From Salinicoccus roseus (lineage in GTDB: Bacteria > Bacillota > Bacilli > Staphylococcales > Salinicoccaceae): 64,000 nt of DNA. Below are positions 8,484 through 16,728 of the stretch, piece after piece. How positions within the stretch are numbered: position 1 is the first letter of the stretch; every line of letters begins with the position of its first letter. Location: NCBI RefSeq assembly GCF_003814515.1, contig NZ_RKQJ01000002.1, positions 248,001 to 312,000 of the forward strand, written 5' to 3'. The translations under genes and the position numbers were made by a program. The notes below the pieces were generated by a model. That model saw nothing but the letters and a program-made list of their open reading frames with translations, did no database searches and was not told the origin of the DNA.

Positions 8484-8518
8484 GACCCTCACCTTCATAT
8501 GAAGGTGAGGGTCTTTTT
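8484..8518 (+). terminator. Strong terminator after tRNA-Ala
   Basis: A 30-bp perfect palindrome (15-bp arms, GACCCTCACCTTCAT and its complement) is followed by TTTTT. It also lies at the 3' side of the convergent VOC pseudogene. Confidence 0.9.
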
Positions 8519-8523
8519 GTGTC

Positions 8524-8907
8524 CTATCTCCCGTTCTCCATGACCGCGAAATAGTTCTCCTCATTATCTGCAAAGTTGAATGTACGCTCTGATGAGATTG
8601 TTTCGATTTTCCCGACCTTCACGCCTTTCCCCGATAGCTCTTCATGCAGTTTGTCGAGGTCATCCGTAAAAAGCATCAGCGAAGGCGTACCGAAGTTCAG
8701 CTCCGGCGATAGCTTCCCGATGAGCTTCCTGTCATGGAGGATGATGCTCGTCTCCGATTCTTGTGTGGGTTTAAGTTCGATCCACTTCATATCGGCCGCT
8801 TCCTCCGATTCCTAGGCGACGATGAAACCAAGCTTCTCCGTCCAGAATTTCCGCACCGCCTCCTGATCATTCAGATAGAGCATGACTTCCCCGATTTTCG
8901 TAAACAT
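8524..8907 (-). pseudogene. VOC/glyoxalase-superfamily protein broken by an in-frame stop
   Basis: Read from ATG 8907 with ribosome site GGGGAGAGGCAG, the frame begins MFTKIGEVMLYLNDQEAV, then KFWTEKLGFIVA, then a TAG at 8812-8814. It continues in the same frame as ESEEAADMKWIELKPTQ down to 8524. The whole reads as one roughly 127-residue vicinal-oxygen-chelate protein (first beta-alpha-beta unit and WxxxLGF motif before the stop, the second unit after it). A single base change (for example to GAG or AAG) would restore it. An ATG after the stop at 8790 could in principle make a truncated 88-residue product, but it has no fold-completing N terminus. Confidence 0.75.
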
Positions 8908-9094
8908 CTGCCTCTCCCCTTTTTATGGTTATTTGTCGTACCCTGCTCCTTTGGCTTCGCTTCCCATCACTCACCTATTACCCATGACGCCCCCTCTTGA
9001 CTCTCCTGCCCGAGCGAAATTATCAGGCAAGTTAGAAATTTCATCTGATATGCTATATAATTCTAACCATCCTAAAAATCGGAGCTGATGGCCT

Positions 9095-9440
9095 GTGGGT
9101 TGGTATATATTCTATTTCGTCCTCTATTTCATATTCATGCTTGGTATGGCAGCATTCTATTTCAGAAGAATCACCACGTACGAAGATTATCTGATCAGCA
9201 GCTGGAACACCGGATTCTGGAAAATCACCGGCACCATCATCAGTACATTCTGTGGGGCGGCGGTCTTCATCGGCTGGGTCGGCCTCGGCTTCACCGTCGG
9301 ACTGTCGGGCTATTGGAAATTCGCTTTCGTCGCCATCGTCTTCTCGCTGATCCTGATCCTCGGATTCGCAAAGCCGCTCAGACGCCAGCGCCTGATCACG
9401 ATGGCGGACCTGTTCACGGTCCGTTTCGGCGGCAAGGCGG
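9095..9440 (+). pseudogene. 5' fragment of a sodium:solute symporter gene
   Basis: About 115 codons from GTG 9095 encode the first three or so helices of an SSS-family symporter (MGWYIFYFVLYF, then TYEDYLISSWNTGF, then GFAKPLRRQRLITMADLFTVRFG). This pattern is typical of the start of SSS transporters of about 480 residues. At about 9431-9445 the sequence switches abruptly to the 3' part of an unrelated amidohydrolase gene in another frame. The rest of the symporter is missing. The breakpoint lies in a GGCGGC/GGCGGAGG-rich stretch, as expected for a deletion between short repeats. The fused frame would run out of frame to 9535. Confidence 0.8.
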
Positions 9441-9779
9441 GCGGAGGACCTCGGCGTACTCTATACACTCCACTCCGACTGTCCGGTGACGCCGATATCA
9501 CCGCTCGACACCATCCGCATCGCGTGCGATCGTGAGACGAAGAACGGACGGGTGCTCGGGGAGGACATGAAGCTGACACGCTTCGAGGCATTGAAAGCGA
9601 TGACGGTGAACGGGGCGAAGCTCAACCGTACGGAAGATCGCAACGGTACCGTCGATATCGGTAAGGATGCCGACTTCATCATACTCGATGAAAATCCGCT
9701 GGATGAAGATATCGCGCTGAGTGATGCACTCATCCATTACACATTCATTGATGGACGGATGGTCTACAGGAAATCATAG
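9441..9779 (+). pseudogene. 3' fragment of a YtcJ-like amidohydrolase gene
   Basis: The frame from GCG 9441 reads AEDLGVLYTLHSDCPVTP, SPLDTIRIACDRETK and ends with the usual amidohydrolase tail GTVDIGKDADFIILDENPL to TAG 9779. HSDCPVTP is the C-terminal metal-site signature of amidohydrolase-3/YtcJ-type metal-dependent hydrolases (normally about 520-550 residues); about 112 codons remain. No start codon belongs to it. It is the downstream half of the deletion junction with the symporter fragment, and it runs towards the intact DUF819 gene, so the three probably formed one operon before the deletion. Confidence 0.8.
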
Positions 9780-9810
9780 GGAAAAGGGATGAAGCAAGGG
9801 GGATTTATAC

Positions 9811-11022
9811 ATGGACACATTGATTTCACCCGATGAGACGTGGCTCCTGTGGGCATTCCTCGTCGGCTGGGCGGCAGTATCGATCTATCTGGAACAGCGC
9901 TTCGAATGGGCATCGAAACTCTCAGGGGCCATCGTCGCCCTGCTCGGGGCGATGATTTTGGCGAACACCGGTGTCATCCCAATCGAGTCGCCGGTCTATG
10001 ATGCGGTATGGAGCTATGTCGTACCCCTCTCCATCCCGCTGCTCTTATTCCAGTCGAACATACTTAAGATATGGCATGAAAGCGGCCGGCTGCTGATCAT
10101 CTTCCTGATCAGCGCCATCGGGACCGTCGCCGGCGCCATCGTTTCATTTACATTATTGAAGGACCTGATTCCGGGACTGCCGCATATCGCAGCGATGATT
10201 TCAGGTTCTTATACGGGCGGAAGCGTGAACTTCGCCGCCTTGGCGACACGATTCGATGTACCTGGTGAGACGGTCTCCTCTGCAGTCGTTGCGGACAACC
10301 TGTTGATGGCCGTCTACTTCCTCGTACTCATCGCCCTGCCCGCATTCGGCTTCTTCAGGAATAAATTCGGGACACCGCACATCGATGAAGTCGAATCCCG
10401 GGACGAAGCGGATAAGACCGCTGCCGCTTCCTATTGGAAGCGTAAGGAGATTGCATTGAACGACATCGCACTCGCCGTCGGTACGTCCTTCGTCATCGTC
10501 GCAGTATCCTTCAAGCTCGCCGAAATCTTCAGCAATCTGATTCCAGAGGATGCAAACATCTTCCTGACGATACTCAGGGCGATCATCGGTGACAACTACC
10601 TGATGCTCACGACGTTGACGTTGCTTCTTGTTACATTGATACCGAAGTATTTTGAACGCATTAACGGCGCCCAGGAGATTGGCACATTCCTGATCTACAT
10701 CTTCTTCGTCGTCATCGGGGTGCCCGCTTCAATTCCATTGATCATCCAGAACGCACCGCTCATCCTGTTGTTTGCAGCCATCATCGTATTCATCAACATG
10801 CTCATTTCGTTCTCGCTCGGCAAACTGTTCAAGTTCGACCTTGAGGAGATCATCCTCTCCAGCAACGCCAACATCGGCGGACCGACGACGGCCGCTGCCA
10901 TGGCCATCTCCCGGGGGTGGACGAAACTCGTCGGGCCGATCCTGATCGTCGGGACACTCGGCTATATCATCGGCAACTATATCGGGACCGCCCTCGGATT
11001 CTGGTTCAGCAGCATGATGTAG
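9811..11022 (+). CDS. DUF819-family membrane protein (YjcL-like)
   Basis: 403 residues with about ten to twelve hydrophobic helices. The sequence features GSYTGGSVNFAALATRF (about residues 130-146) and NANIGGPTTAAAMAISRGW (about 351-369) are the two glycine-rich signature loops of DUF819. These proteins look like secondary transporters, but no substrate is established. The ribosome site is AAGGGGGATTTATAC before the ATG. It lies 31 bases after the broken amidohydrolase gene, consistent with a former symporter-amidohydrolase-DUF819 operon. A five-copy 41-bp repeat begins 29 bases after its stop codon. Confidence 0.85.
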   Translation: MDTLISPDETWLLWAFLVGWAAVSIYLEQRFEWASKLSGAIVALLGAMILANTGVIPIESPVYDAVWSYVVPLSIPLLLFQSNILKIWHESGRLLIIFLISAIGTVAGAIVSFTLLKDLIPGLPHIAAMISGSYTGGSVNFAALATRFDVPGETVSSAVVADNLLMAVYFLVLIALPAFGFFRNKFGTPHIDEVESRDEADKTAAASYWKRKEIALNDIALAVGTSFVIVAVSFKLAEIFSNLIPEDANIFLTILRAIIGDNYLMLTTLTLLLVTLIPKYFERINGAQEIGTFLIYIFFVVIGVPASIPLIIQNAPLILLFAAIIVFINMLISFSLGKLFKFDLEEIILSSNANIGGPTTAAAMAISRGWTKLVGPILIVGTLGYIIGNYIGTALGFWFSSMM

Positions 11023-11050
11023 GAAGATGGTTGCGGTCGTTGGATGATTT

Positions 11051-11250
11051 AATTGTCATTCGTGGTTTCCACCAGTGACAATTGGACGCCTAATTGTCAT
11101 TCGTGGTTTCCGCCAGTGACAATTGGACCCCTAACTGTCATTCGCGGTTTCCGCCAGTGACAATTGGATGGCTAACTGTCATTCGTGGTTTCCGCCAGTG
11201 ATAATTGGACCCCTAACTGTCATTCGTGGTTTCCACCAGTGACAATTGAC
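11051..11250. repeat. Array A: five tandem 41-bp extragenic repeats with internal hairpins
   Basis: Copies begin at 11051, 11092, 11133, 11174 and 11215, an exact 41-base period with no spacers. Each copy starts AA(T/C)TGTCATTCGYGGTTTCC and ends TGACAATTGGACCCCT or similar. Each can fold: outer arms AATTGTCA/TGACAATT (8 bp in copies 1-2) enclose a tight inner hairpin GTGG-TTT-CCAC. In copy 3 the inner stem becomes GCGG/CCGC, and in copies 2 and 4 it is GTGG/CCGC with a G-U pair, so pairing is kept. The array lies between a plus-strand transporter gene and the terminator of a convergent gene. It contains no plausible gene. Confidence 0.9.
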
Positions 11251-11262
11251 CGGATAAAACAG

Positions 11263-11303
11263 AAAGATGGTGGGAAATCATCAACGATTTCCCACCATCT
11301 TTT
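11263..11303. terminator. Bidirectional terminator between DUF819 and metE-like genes
   Basis: A 17-bp stem (AAAGATGGTGGGAAATC and its complement) with a 6-nt loop and TTTTT, placed directly after repeat array A. Confidence 0.85.
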
Positions 11304-12446
11304 TATTTACCCCAGACTTCTTCTGCAACTTCGCGCACAAGACGCAATTTTTGCCACTGCTCTTCTTCGGTCAGTATGTTGCCCTCTTCGGTAGAGGCGA
11401 ATCCGCATTGCGGACTGACGCATAGACGCTCAAGCGGCACATATTTGGAAGCCTCTTCTATGCGCGCCTTGATTTCTTCCTTGTCTTCAAGCGTCGCCAC
11501 TTTGGAGGAGAAGAGTCCGAGGACGACGAGCTTGTCGTCGCTGACATTGACCAGGGACTCGAATCCGCCGGAACGTTCGGTATCGAATTCGAGGTAGTAG
11601 GCGTCCACCTTCTCATCCCCGAAAAGGATTTCAGCTACGGTGTCGTATGCACCCGAGGAGGCCCAAGTCGAATGGTAGTTGCCGCGGCATACATGCGTTG
11701 TGATGGCAAGGTCTTCGGGGTGGCCTTCAATCGCCCCCTTTGTTGAGGGAAACGTAAAGCCTGCTCAGACTTTCCACCGTTTCATTGGTGTTTTTGCTCG
11801 CCCAGTCCCAGTACCCTTCATCCACCAGCATGCCCCACGTGCAGTCATCAAGCTGGACGCTGCGGCAGCCGGCTTCATACAGTTCGCTGATGACCGTCTG
11901 ATAGGCTGATGCTATGTCGGCAATGAGCGCTTCCGTATCCGGATAGACTTTTTGTGTCGCTTCAATATTTTCAGGACGCTGCAGTTCGGCGAAGAACTGT
12001 GCCGGCGCCGGGAGCGTCTGCCTTGCGATCACTTCTTCATCTGCAAACTGCTGGATGAATTTGAAATGCTCGACGAATGGATGGTTCTCGCCGCTGATCT
12101 TTCCTGTCAGTCTTGCGGACTCTGCACGTGTTTCTTCATGTTCGAACTTATACCCATTGTCAACATCCACCTTCTCAACACCGTTCAGTCCCCACATGAA
12201 GTCGAGGTGCCACCAGGAGCGGCGGAATTCACCGTCAGTGATGGCCTTGAGGCCGATTTCCTTCTGCTTTTGCACAAGGTCGCGTATCGCTTCGTCTTCA
12301 ATCAGCGTCAGTTCTTCTTGTGTCAGCCTGTCCTCCTGATACGCTTTCCGTGCCACTTTCAATGTCTTTGGTCTCAGGAAACTGCCTACATTATCAAACC
12401 TGAAAGGTGTTTCTTTTCGCGTGCCCACTTTATTGATTACTGTCAT
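11303..12446 (-). pseudogene. MetE C-terminal-like methionine synthase (YxjG/YxjH family), frameshifted
   Basis: Two frames together form a protein of about 380 residues, the usual length of YxjG/YxjH-type cobalamin-independent methionine synthase-like enzymes. The first part (12446 to about 11738) runs from RFDNVGSFLRP to QLDDCTWGMLV (about residues 198-208). The second part (about 11735 to 11303) contains the zinc-site motif HVCRGNYHSTW and later SPQCGFAS. They are separated by a run of five C at 11734-11738 (plus strand); removing one restores a continuous frame (..LNK-GAIEGHPEDLAITTH..). It is either a real mutation in a homopolymer or a sequencing error. No S-box or T-box is visible upstream. 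The ATG at 12446 has GGGAG nine bases before it. Confidence 0.8.
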
Positions 12447-12574
12447 CGTCAACCACTCCCTCTATGTATTTGTTGATTTAATCTTAGCATGAGAAGTCGG
12501 ATATGGTATAACTGATAATATTCATGGTTGGCCATAACTTGTAGCTATAGCAAAGTGAGGGTAAAGCATAAAAA

Positions 12575-12607
12575 AGTGGTGGAAGGCTGCTTGAGCCTTC
12601 CACCACT
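12575..12607 (-). terminator. Terminator of rocA
   Basis: A 14-bp stem AGTGGTGGAAGGCT / AGCCTTCCACCACT with a 5-nt loop is followed on the minus strand by TTTTTT. Confidence 0.9.
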
Positions 12608-12626
12608 CTCCATGTTTATTATCGTT

Positions 12627-14171
12627 CTAGAACATTTCTGATACGACCTTCTGCTCGAGGAAGTTCAGAAGGTAGTCCGGGCTGCCGGTCTTCTGGTCTG
12701 TACCGGACATCTTGAAGCCGCCGAATGGGTGGTAGCCCACTACAGCTGCTGTACATCCACGGTTCAGGTAAAGGTTGCCGACATTGAACTTGCGGCATGC
12801 GATATGCCAGTGTTCACGTGTGTTCGTAATGACGGCACCCGTCAGTCCATACTCGGTGTTGTTGGCGATCTTCAGCATCTCATCGAAGTCTTCTGCCTTC
12901 GCAAATGCCACAACCGGTCCGAAGATTTCTTCCTGCATGATGCGGGCTTTCGGATCCAGGTCTGCAAAGATCGTCGGCTGGATGAAGTAGCCTTTGGAGT
13001 CGTCCACTTCTCCTCCAATTTTCAATACGCCCTCTTCTTTTCCGATTTCGATATATTCACTGATCGTATCAAACTGCTTCTTGCTGATTACCGGCCCCAT
13101 GTAAGTTTCATCTACCGGGTTGCCGACTGTCAGTTCTTCAGTCAGTTCAATGGATTTCTTGAGCACTTCATCGTAGACATCCTTGTGGATGACCGCACGG
13201 GATCCCGCAGAACATTTCTGGCCGGAGAATCCGAAGGCGGAATTGACGATCGCATCTGCCGCAAGGTCCAGATCCGCATCCTTATCGACGATGATCGTAT
13301 CCTTACCGCCCATTTCCGTGATGACGCGTTTCAGGAAATCCTGTCCTTCCTGTACTACAGCTGCGCGCTCGTTGATGCGGAGGCCGGTCGCTTTGGAGCC
13401 GGTGAACGTAATGAAGTGTGTCTTATGGTGGTCGACCATGTAGTCGCCGATGACACTTGCATCACCTGGGACAAAGTTGACGACGCCTTTTGGCAGTCCC
13501 GCTTCTTCAAGCACTTCCATCAACTTGTAAGCAATCAATGGCGTATCTCTCGCCGGCTTCAACAGGACTGTGTTCCCGGCAATGACCGGTGCCACGGTTG
13601 TGCCCGTCATGATTGCGAATGGGAAGTTCCATGGTGTGATCGTCACACCCGGCCCCATCGGCTGGTAGAAGTATCTATTGTGCTCCCCTTCGCGGTCGAG
13701 GGTCGGTTTGCCGTCTGCAAGTTCCATCATGGAGCGTGCATAGTATTCGATGAAGTCGATGCCTTCATTTGTATCCCCATCAGCCTCGTTCCATGGTTTC
13801 CCCGCTTCATGCACCATCAGTGCGGAGAATTCATGCTTCCGGCGTCTGATGATTGCCGCTACTCTGATGAATAGTTCAGCACGCTCTTTCGGATCCCATT
13901 CGCTCCAACTCTCGAATGCCTCTTCCGCAGCTTCCATCGCCTGGTCGATATGCTCGACTGTCGCCTTCGATACATGCCCGATGACCTGCTCCTTATCGGA
14001 AGGGTTGTAGGATGTGATCTTATCCTCCGTCTCTATATGCTCACCGCCGACGATGATTGGACGTTCGACGCCAAAATCATTCTTCGCCTGTTCCAGGGCT
14101 TCCCGGAAGGCCTTCTTGTTCTCTTCTTTTGTGAAATCTGTCGCTGGTTCTGCGTGATACGGTACTACCAT
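12627..14171 (-). CDS. rocA: L-glutamate gamma-semialdehyde (1-pyrroline-5-carboxylate) dehydrogenase
   Basis: 514 residues, the standard length of the RocA/PruA single-domain enzyme that oxidises glutamate semialdehyde to glutamate with NAD, the last step of proline and arginine catabolism. Visible residues: the cofactor-site PWNFPFAI (180-187), FTGSKATG (256-263), general base Glu286 in ITEMGGKD, catalytic Cys320 in [17 protein letters not shown] and the C-terminal [10 protein letters not shown]. The start is set by AAGGAGGAAG eleven bases upstream. No proline dehydrogenase lies next to it. Its leader holds a short reading frame and a terminator-like hairpin that overlaps a near-cre sequence, which suggests regulation by attenuation or by CcpA. 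Confidence 0.95.
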   Translation of the reverse strand: MVVPYHAEPATDFTKEENKKAFREALEQAKNDFGVERPIIVGGEHIETEDKITSYNPSDKEQVIGHVSKATVEHIDQAMEAAEEAFESWSEWDPKERAELFIRVAAIIRRRKHEFSALMVHEAGKPWNEADGDTNEGIDFIEYYARSMMELADGKPTLDREGEHNRYFYQPMGPGVTITPWNFPFAIMTGTTVAPVIAGNTVLLKPARDTPLIAYKLMEVLEEAGLPKGVVNFVPGDASVIGDYMVDHHKTHFITFTGSKATGLRINERAAVVQEGQDFLKRVITEMGGKDTIIVDKDADLDLAADAIVNSAFGFSGQKCSAGSRAVIHKDVYDEVLKKSIELTEELTVGNPVDETYMGPVISKKQFDTISEYIEIGKEEGVLKIGGEVDDSKGYFIQPTIFADLDPKARIMQEEIFGPVVAFAKAEDFDEMLKIANNTEYGLTGAVITNTREHWHIACRKFNVGNLYLNRGCTAAVVGYHPFGGFKMSGTDQKTGSPDYLLNFLEQKVVSEMF

Positions 14172-14223
14172 TGAATACTTCCTCCTTCATTTCGCTTAAT
14201 TGGATACTGTGATGAATGCACCA

Positions 14224-14277
14224 TAAAAAAGCGCTTTCATTTACAGCGCCTGGAGTACAATCATCGAATGTCTCCTT
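14224..14277 (-). promoter_or_regulatory. rocA leader: mini-ORF plus terminator-like hairpin or cre-like box
   Basis: On the minus strand AAGGAGA (14271-14277) is followed six bases later by ATG (14264) and a seven-codon frame, MIVLQAL, ending in TAA (14241-14243). Its end overlaps a hairpin GGCGCT-N9-AGCGCT (14250 to 14230) followed by TTTTT, an arrangement like a transcription attenuator. The same bases include TGAAAGCGCTTTTT (14226-14239), which matches the CcpA cre consensus except at the last two positions. The two readings compete; neither is proven. Confidence 0.4.
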
Positions 14278-14512
14278 GTGACATATTTTATCTTATTCTC
14301 AGGACGATTTAAAGCCTGACGGTCTATCATCTTCCCCGAATGCCCCTCTCCGAAACTTTCAAGCTATAAACTTCTACAAAAGCAGTCCATAAAATTGATT
14401 GCGCCCTTTATAAAGGAGGCCATTTGAGGGTTCTCCAGGCCTTATACAAGTCATTTGCTTGATGCAAGCAACTTGGGATAAATACTATCCACTTCTGCAA
14501 AAACTGGGGAAA
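14278..14512. other. Intergenic stretch upstream of rocA, no gene seen
   Basis: Together with the rocA leader this makes about 380 bases without a gene between rocA and the MOSC gene. I see no open frame with a ribosome site, no repeat and no clear promoter consensus; transcription of rocA should start here. Confidence 0.6.
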
Positions 14513-14540
14513 GGGAGCAATGCCATGATGGTATGCTCCC
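14513..14540 (-). terminator. Terminator of the MOSC gene
   Basis: GGGAGCA / TGCTCCC arms with a further GCCAT/ATGGT pairing inside, followed on the minus strand by CCCTTTCCCC. The T run is short, so it is moderately convincing. Confidence 0.5.
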
Positions 14541-14551
14541 TTCTCACTACG

Positions 14552-15256
14552 TCACCTGTTCGGGCCGAAAACACGCGGTTCACTGCTCCCCTCGCTGCCC
14601 TGCAAACGCTTGTTGAGTGTCTTTTTCCAGTTGTCGGCGAGATATTCACATGCGCACAGGCTCTCTGCAAGACCGATGTTGCTGGTCTGATTGTACATCA
14701 CTTCATTGCATGCCTCAATCGTCCACTCCGGGCACGGATGTTCCATCCTTTCGAATGTATCCCCCGCCTCGACACGACCTTCCTTGAGCACTCTGAAGTA
14801 CCATCCGGTACGCCCTGTCTTCTGGATTCTGAGGGCCAGATCGATGACCTTGTGGCGCCGGGCAGGCTTCCAGCATGGCCGTCTCGGCTGCGAAACCTGA
14901 ACGATTGCTTCTCCAACCTTGAATGTATCGCCAATGCACACATTCGATTCATCCATGCCTGAAACCGCAAAGTTTTCCCCATTACCGCCGACGGGGATAT
15001 CTGCATTAAGTTCGCGTTTCCATTCTTCATAATGTCTGACCGGGTAGACGAAGACCGCCTTTTCGGGGCCCCCATGATTCTTTTTGTCAGCGACCTCATC
15101 CCCTTCAAAGCCCGTTTTGGTTAGATATATCGGGCCTTCCGCGGGTTCCTTGAAGATGCCGCTCTCCCATGTCTGATCCATCTTGTTCTCTGCATCGCTG
15201 TGTCCCGCCTTTTTGACCTTTCCGGTGAACAGCCTATGAATTTTCCGATGTTCCAT
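14552..15256 (-). CDS. MOSC-domain protein (YiiM-like)
   Basis: 234 residues. The MOSC core is recognisable from GNGENFAVSGMDESNVCIGD and the conserved cysteine region VSQPRRPCWKP, followed by the alpha-helical 3-alpha tail typical of YiiM (..ACNEVMYNQTSNIGLAESL..). MOSC proteins bind sulfur or molybdopterin-type ligands; YiiM of E. coli is linked to detoxification of N-hydroxylated compounds. The exact reaction here is not known. ATG 15256, seven bases after GAGGGGGAG, is chosen over ATG 15298, which lies inside the preceding gene. It is the last gene of a minus-strand run starting at gntK. Confidence 0.8.
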   Translation of the reverse strand: MEHRKIHRLFTGKVKKAGHSDAENKMDQTWESGIFKEPAEGPIYLTKTGFEGDEVADKKNHGGPEKAVFVYPVRHYEEWKRELNADIPVGGNGENFAVSGMDESNVCIGDTFKVGEAIVQVSQPRRPCWKPARRHKVIDLALRIQKTGRTGWYFRVLKEGRVEAGDTFERMEHPCPEWTIEACNEVMYNQTSNIGLAESLCACEYLADNWKKTLNKRLQGSEGSSEPRVFGPNR

Positions 15257-15281
15257 CTGACTCCCCCTCTGATAAATGAAA

Positions 15282-16715
15282 TTATATATCCATCCCATTC
15301 GCGTTGAACTCCGTCAGCGGATGGGATTTGGCAAACAGCTTCTCGATCTGATGGTTGATGGCCGTGATGGGATAGCGCTCCCGATAGTTCGTGGCCCTCA
15401 CCTTCTCATAGGTTGCTGCATAATCAGGGTGCTTCGGATTCTCAAGAATCTCAAGTATCCCCGGCAGCCGTGCGGCACCCCCGATATTTTCGATCGGCGC
15501 CGGGCCTTCATAATTCCGTATCATTGGAATGGCCCGGTGGATGTTCGCCGTATCCTGTAGATCAACCGCCACACGATAGGAGTCCCCGTATACATATTCA
15601 AGCGGGTTGAACTGGTCGAATACCGCATCGATCTGGGTGAAGCTTGCGGCCATCTGCCTGCCTTCCTGCTCTGCTCCCTTCAGCTGGTCCACCGTTTCGA
15701 ATATCGTGGTGTCTCCTGTCCTGAATGCGGCATCATGCTTGCGCTGCCAGCCCATCGCCTTCTGGATGACGAGATGCAGTTCGAAGAAATTGATGCCGGC
15801 CGGCACGATGATTTCCCTTCTGATCCTGAAACCGATATCTTTGATGGTGAGCTGCATGGCATAGGCGTTATAGTCGCCACCCTGCCGCTTTCGTCCGGCA
15901 GGCTGCGGGCTGCGTCTGTGCCGTTCTTCAACCGTCCTGAAATTGACCTCTGCAAGCGCCCGGCGTACGGCTTCATGCATGACGTAGTAGTCGGCGTGCA
16001 CTTTGACGAGCAGTCCGACCTCCTTTGCCGCCTCCCACCTCGAGTTTGCTTCATAGACATTGAAGCCTTTTTCGACATTCTCCCTGATGAGCGTGTATTC
16101 TTCAAAGCCGAGATGAAGCAGGATGCCTTCGAGATATTTCGGGTGGGTGACGACTGAAGTGATGTGCCTCAGATAGTCCTCCTTCTGATGGCCATCCGGC
16201 TCGACATTGAGCCGCTTCAAGGTCGCGCGCAGCGTACGCCATGTCAGATTGTCGTACAGCCAGTAGATCGGACCCTTATAGATGCGGTCGAGCTGGCGCA
16301 CCTCCTCGGGATCCAAAGGTTCATCCTTGTGGATGTACATCGGATGCCCTGGAAGGATGCCGCTCTCCTTCAATATGGCATGCAGGTTCTGGATGATGTC
16401 ATGATGGATGACGCCTGCCCCGTCACCCGCCTCAAGTATGTACTGATGGTCGATCAGGACAGGATAGCTGGAGACATCATACGCCACATGGTGCAGATGA
16501 TCATCACTCCCGATATCCACCAGATGGCTGATGAGTTCAACCTCGGTCATCGTCAGTAGACCCGCTACGGGCGAGCGGACGTCCAGGCCGCCCACTTCCG
16601 CTTCCTTATAGTCTACAAGCGCTTCGATCGACCCGAAGGAGCGGTCATTGATCAGGTTGGCGCGTACGAGTTCATTCTCCTGCAGGAAATGCATGAAAAA
16701 CTGGTGCAGATTCAT
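15282..16715 (-). CDS. Protein with C-terminal plasmid pRiA4b ORF-3-like domain
   Basis: 477 residues. From about residue 265 to 460 it carries the pRiA4b ORF-3/MM3350-like domain: MQLTIKDIGFRIRREIIVPA, then FELHLVIQKAMGWQRKHDAAF, LEYVYGDSYRVAVDL, and GPAPIENIGGAARLPG. The N-terminal ~260 residues are soluble, mixed alpha/beta and unassigned. The usual lone-domain proteins are about 180-200 residues, so this is a long two-part version. Function unknown. ATG 16715 with GAGGAGGGCGG is preferred; the longer start would overlap gntK. Confidence 0.65.
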   Translation of the reverse strand: MNLHQFFMHFLQENELVRANLINDRSFGSIEALVDYKEAEVGGLDVRSPVAGLLTMTEVELISHLVDIGSDDHLHHVAYDVSSYPVLIDHQYILEAGDGAGVIHHDIIQNLHAILKESGILPGHPMYIHKDEPLDPEEVRQLDRIYKGPIYWLYDNLTWRTLRATLKRLNVEPDGHQKEDYLRHITSVVTHPKYLEGILLHLGFEEYTLIRENVEKGFNVYEANSRWEAAKEVGLLVKVHADYYVMHEAVRRALAEVNFRTVEERHRRSPQPAGRKRQGGDYNAYAMQLTIKDIGFRIRREIIVPAGINFFELHLVIQKAMGWQRKHDAAFRTGDTTIFETVDQLKGAEQEGRQMAASFTQIDAVFDQFNPLEYVYGDSYRVAVDLQDTANIHRAIPMIRNYEGPAPIENIGGAARLPGILEILENPKHPDYAATYEKVRATNYRERYPITAINHQIEKLFAKSHPLTEFNANGMDI

Positions 16716-16728
16716 TGTACCGCCCTCC

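Noticed and set aside
8812-8814. TAG recoding (pyrrolysine or other read-through)
   Set aside because: The stop is in a short VOC protein with no recoding element nearby, and other genes in the window end normally in TAG. A nonsense mutation is simpler.
11051-11250. CRISPR array
   Set aside because: Repeats are directly adjacent with a 41-base period and no unique spacers, and no cas genes are present. The same holds for 42201-42405.
12447-12560. S-box or T-box before the MetE-like gene
   Set aside because: No S-box core or T-box TGGNACC-like sequence, and no terminator in the short leader.
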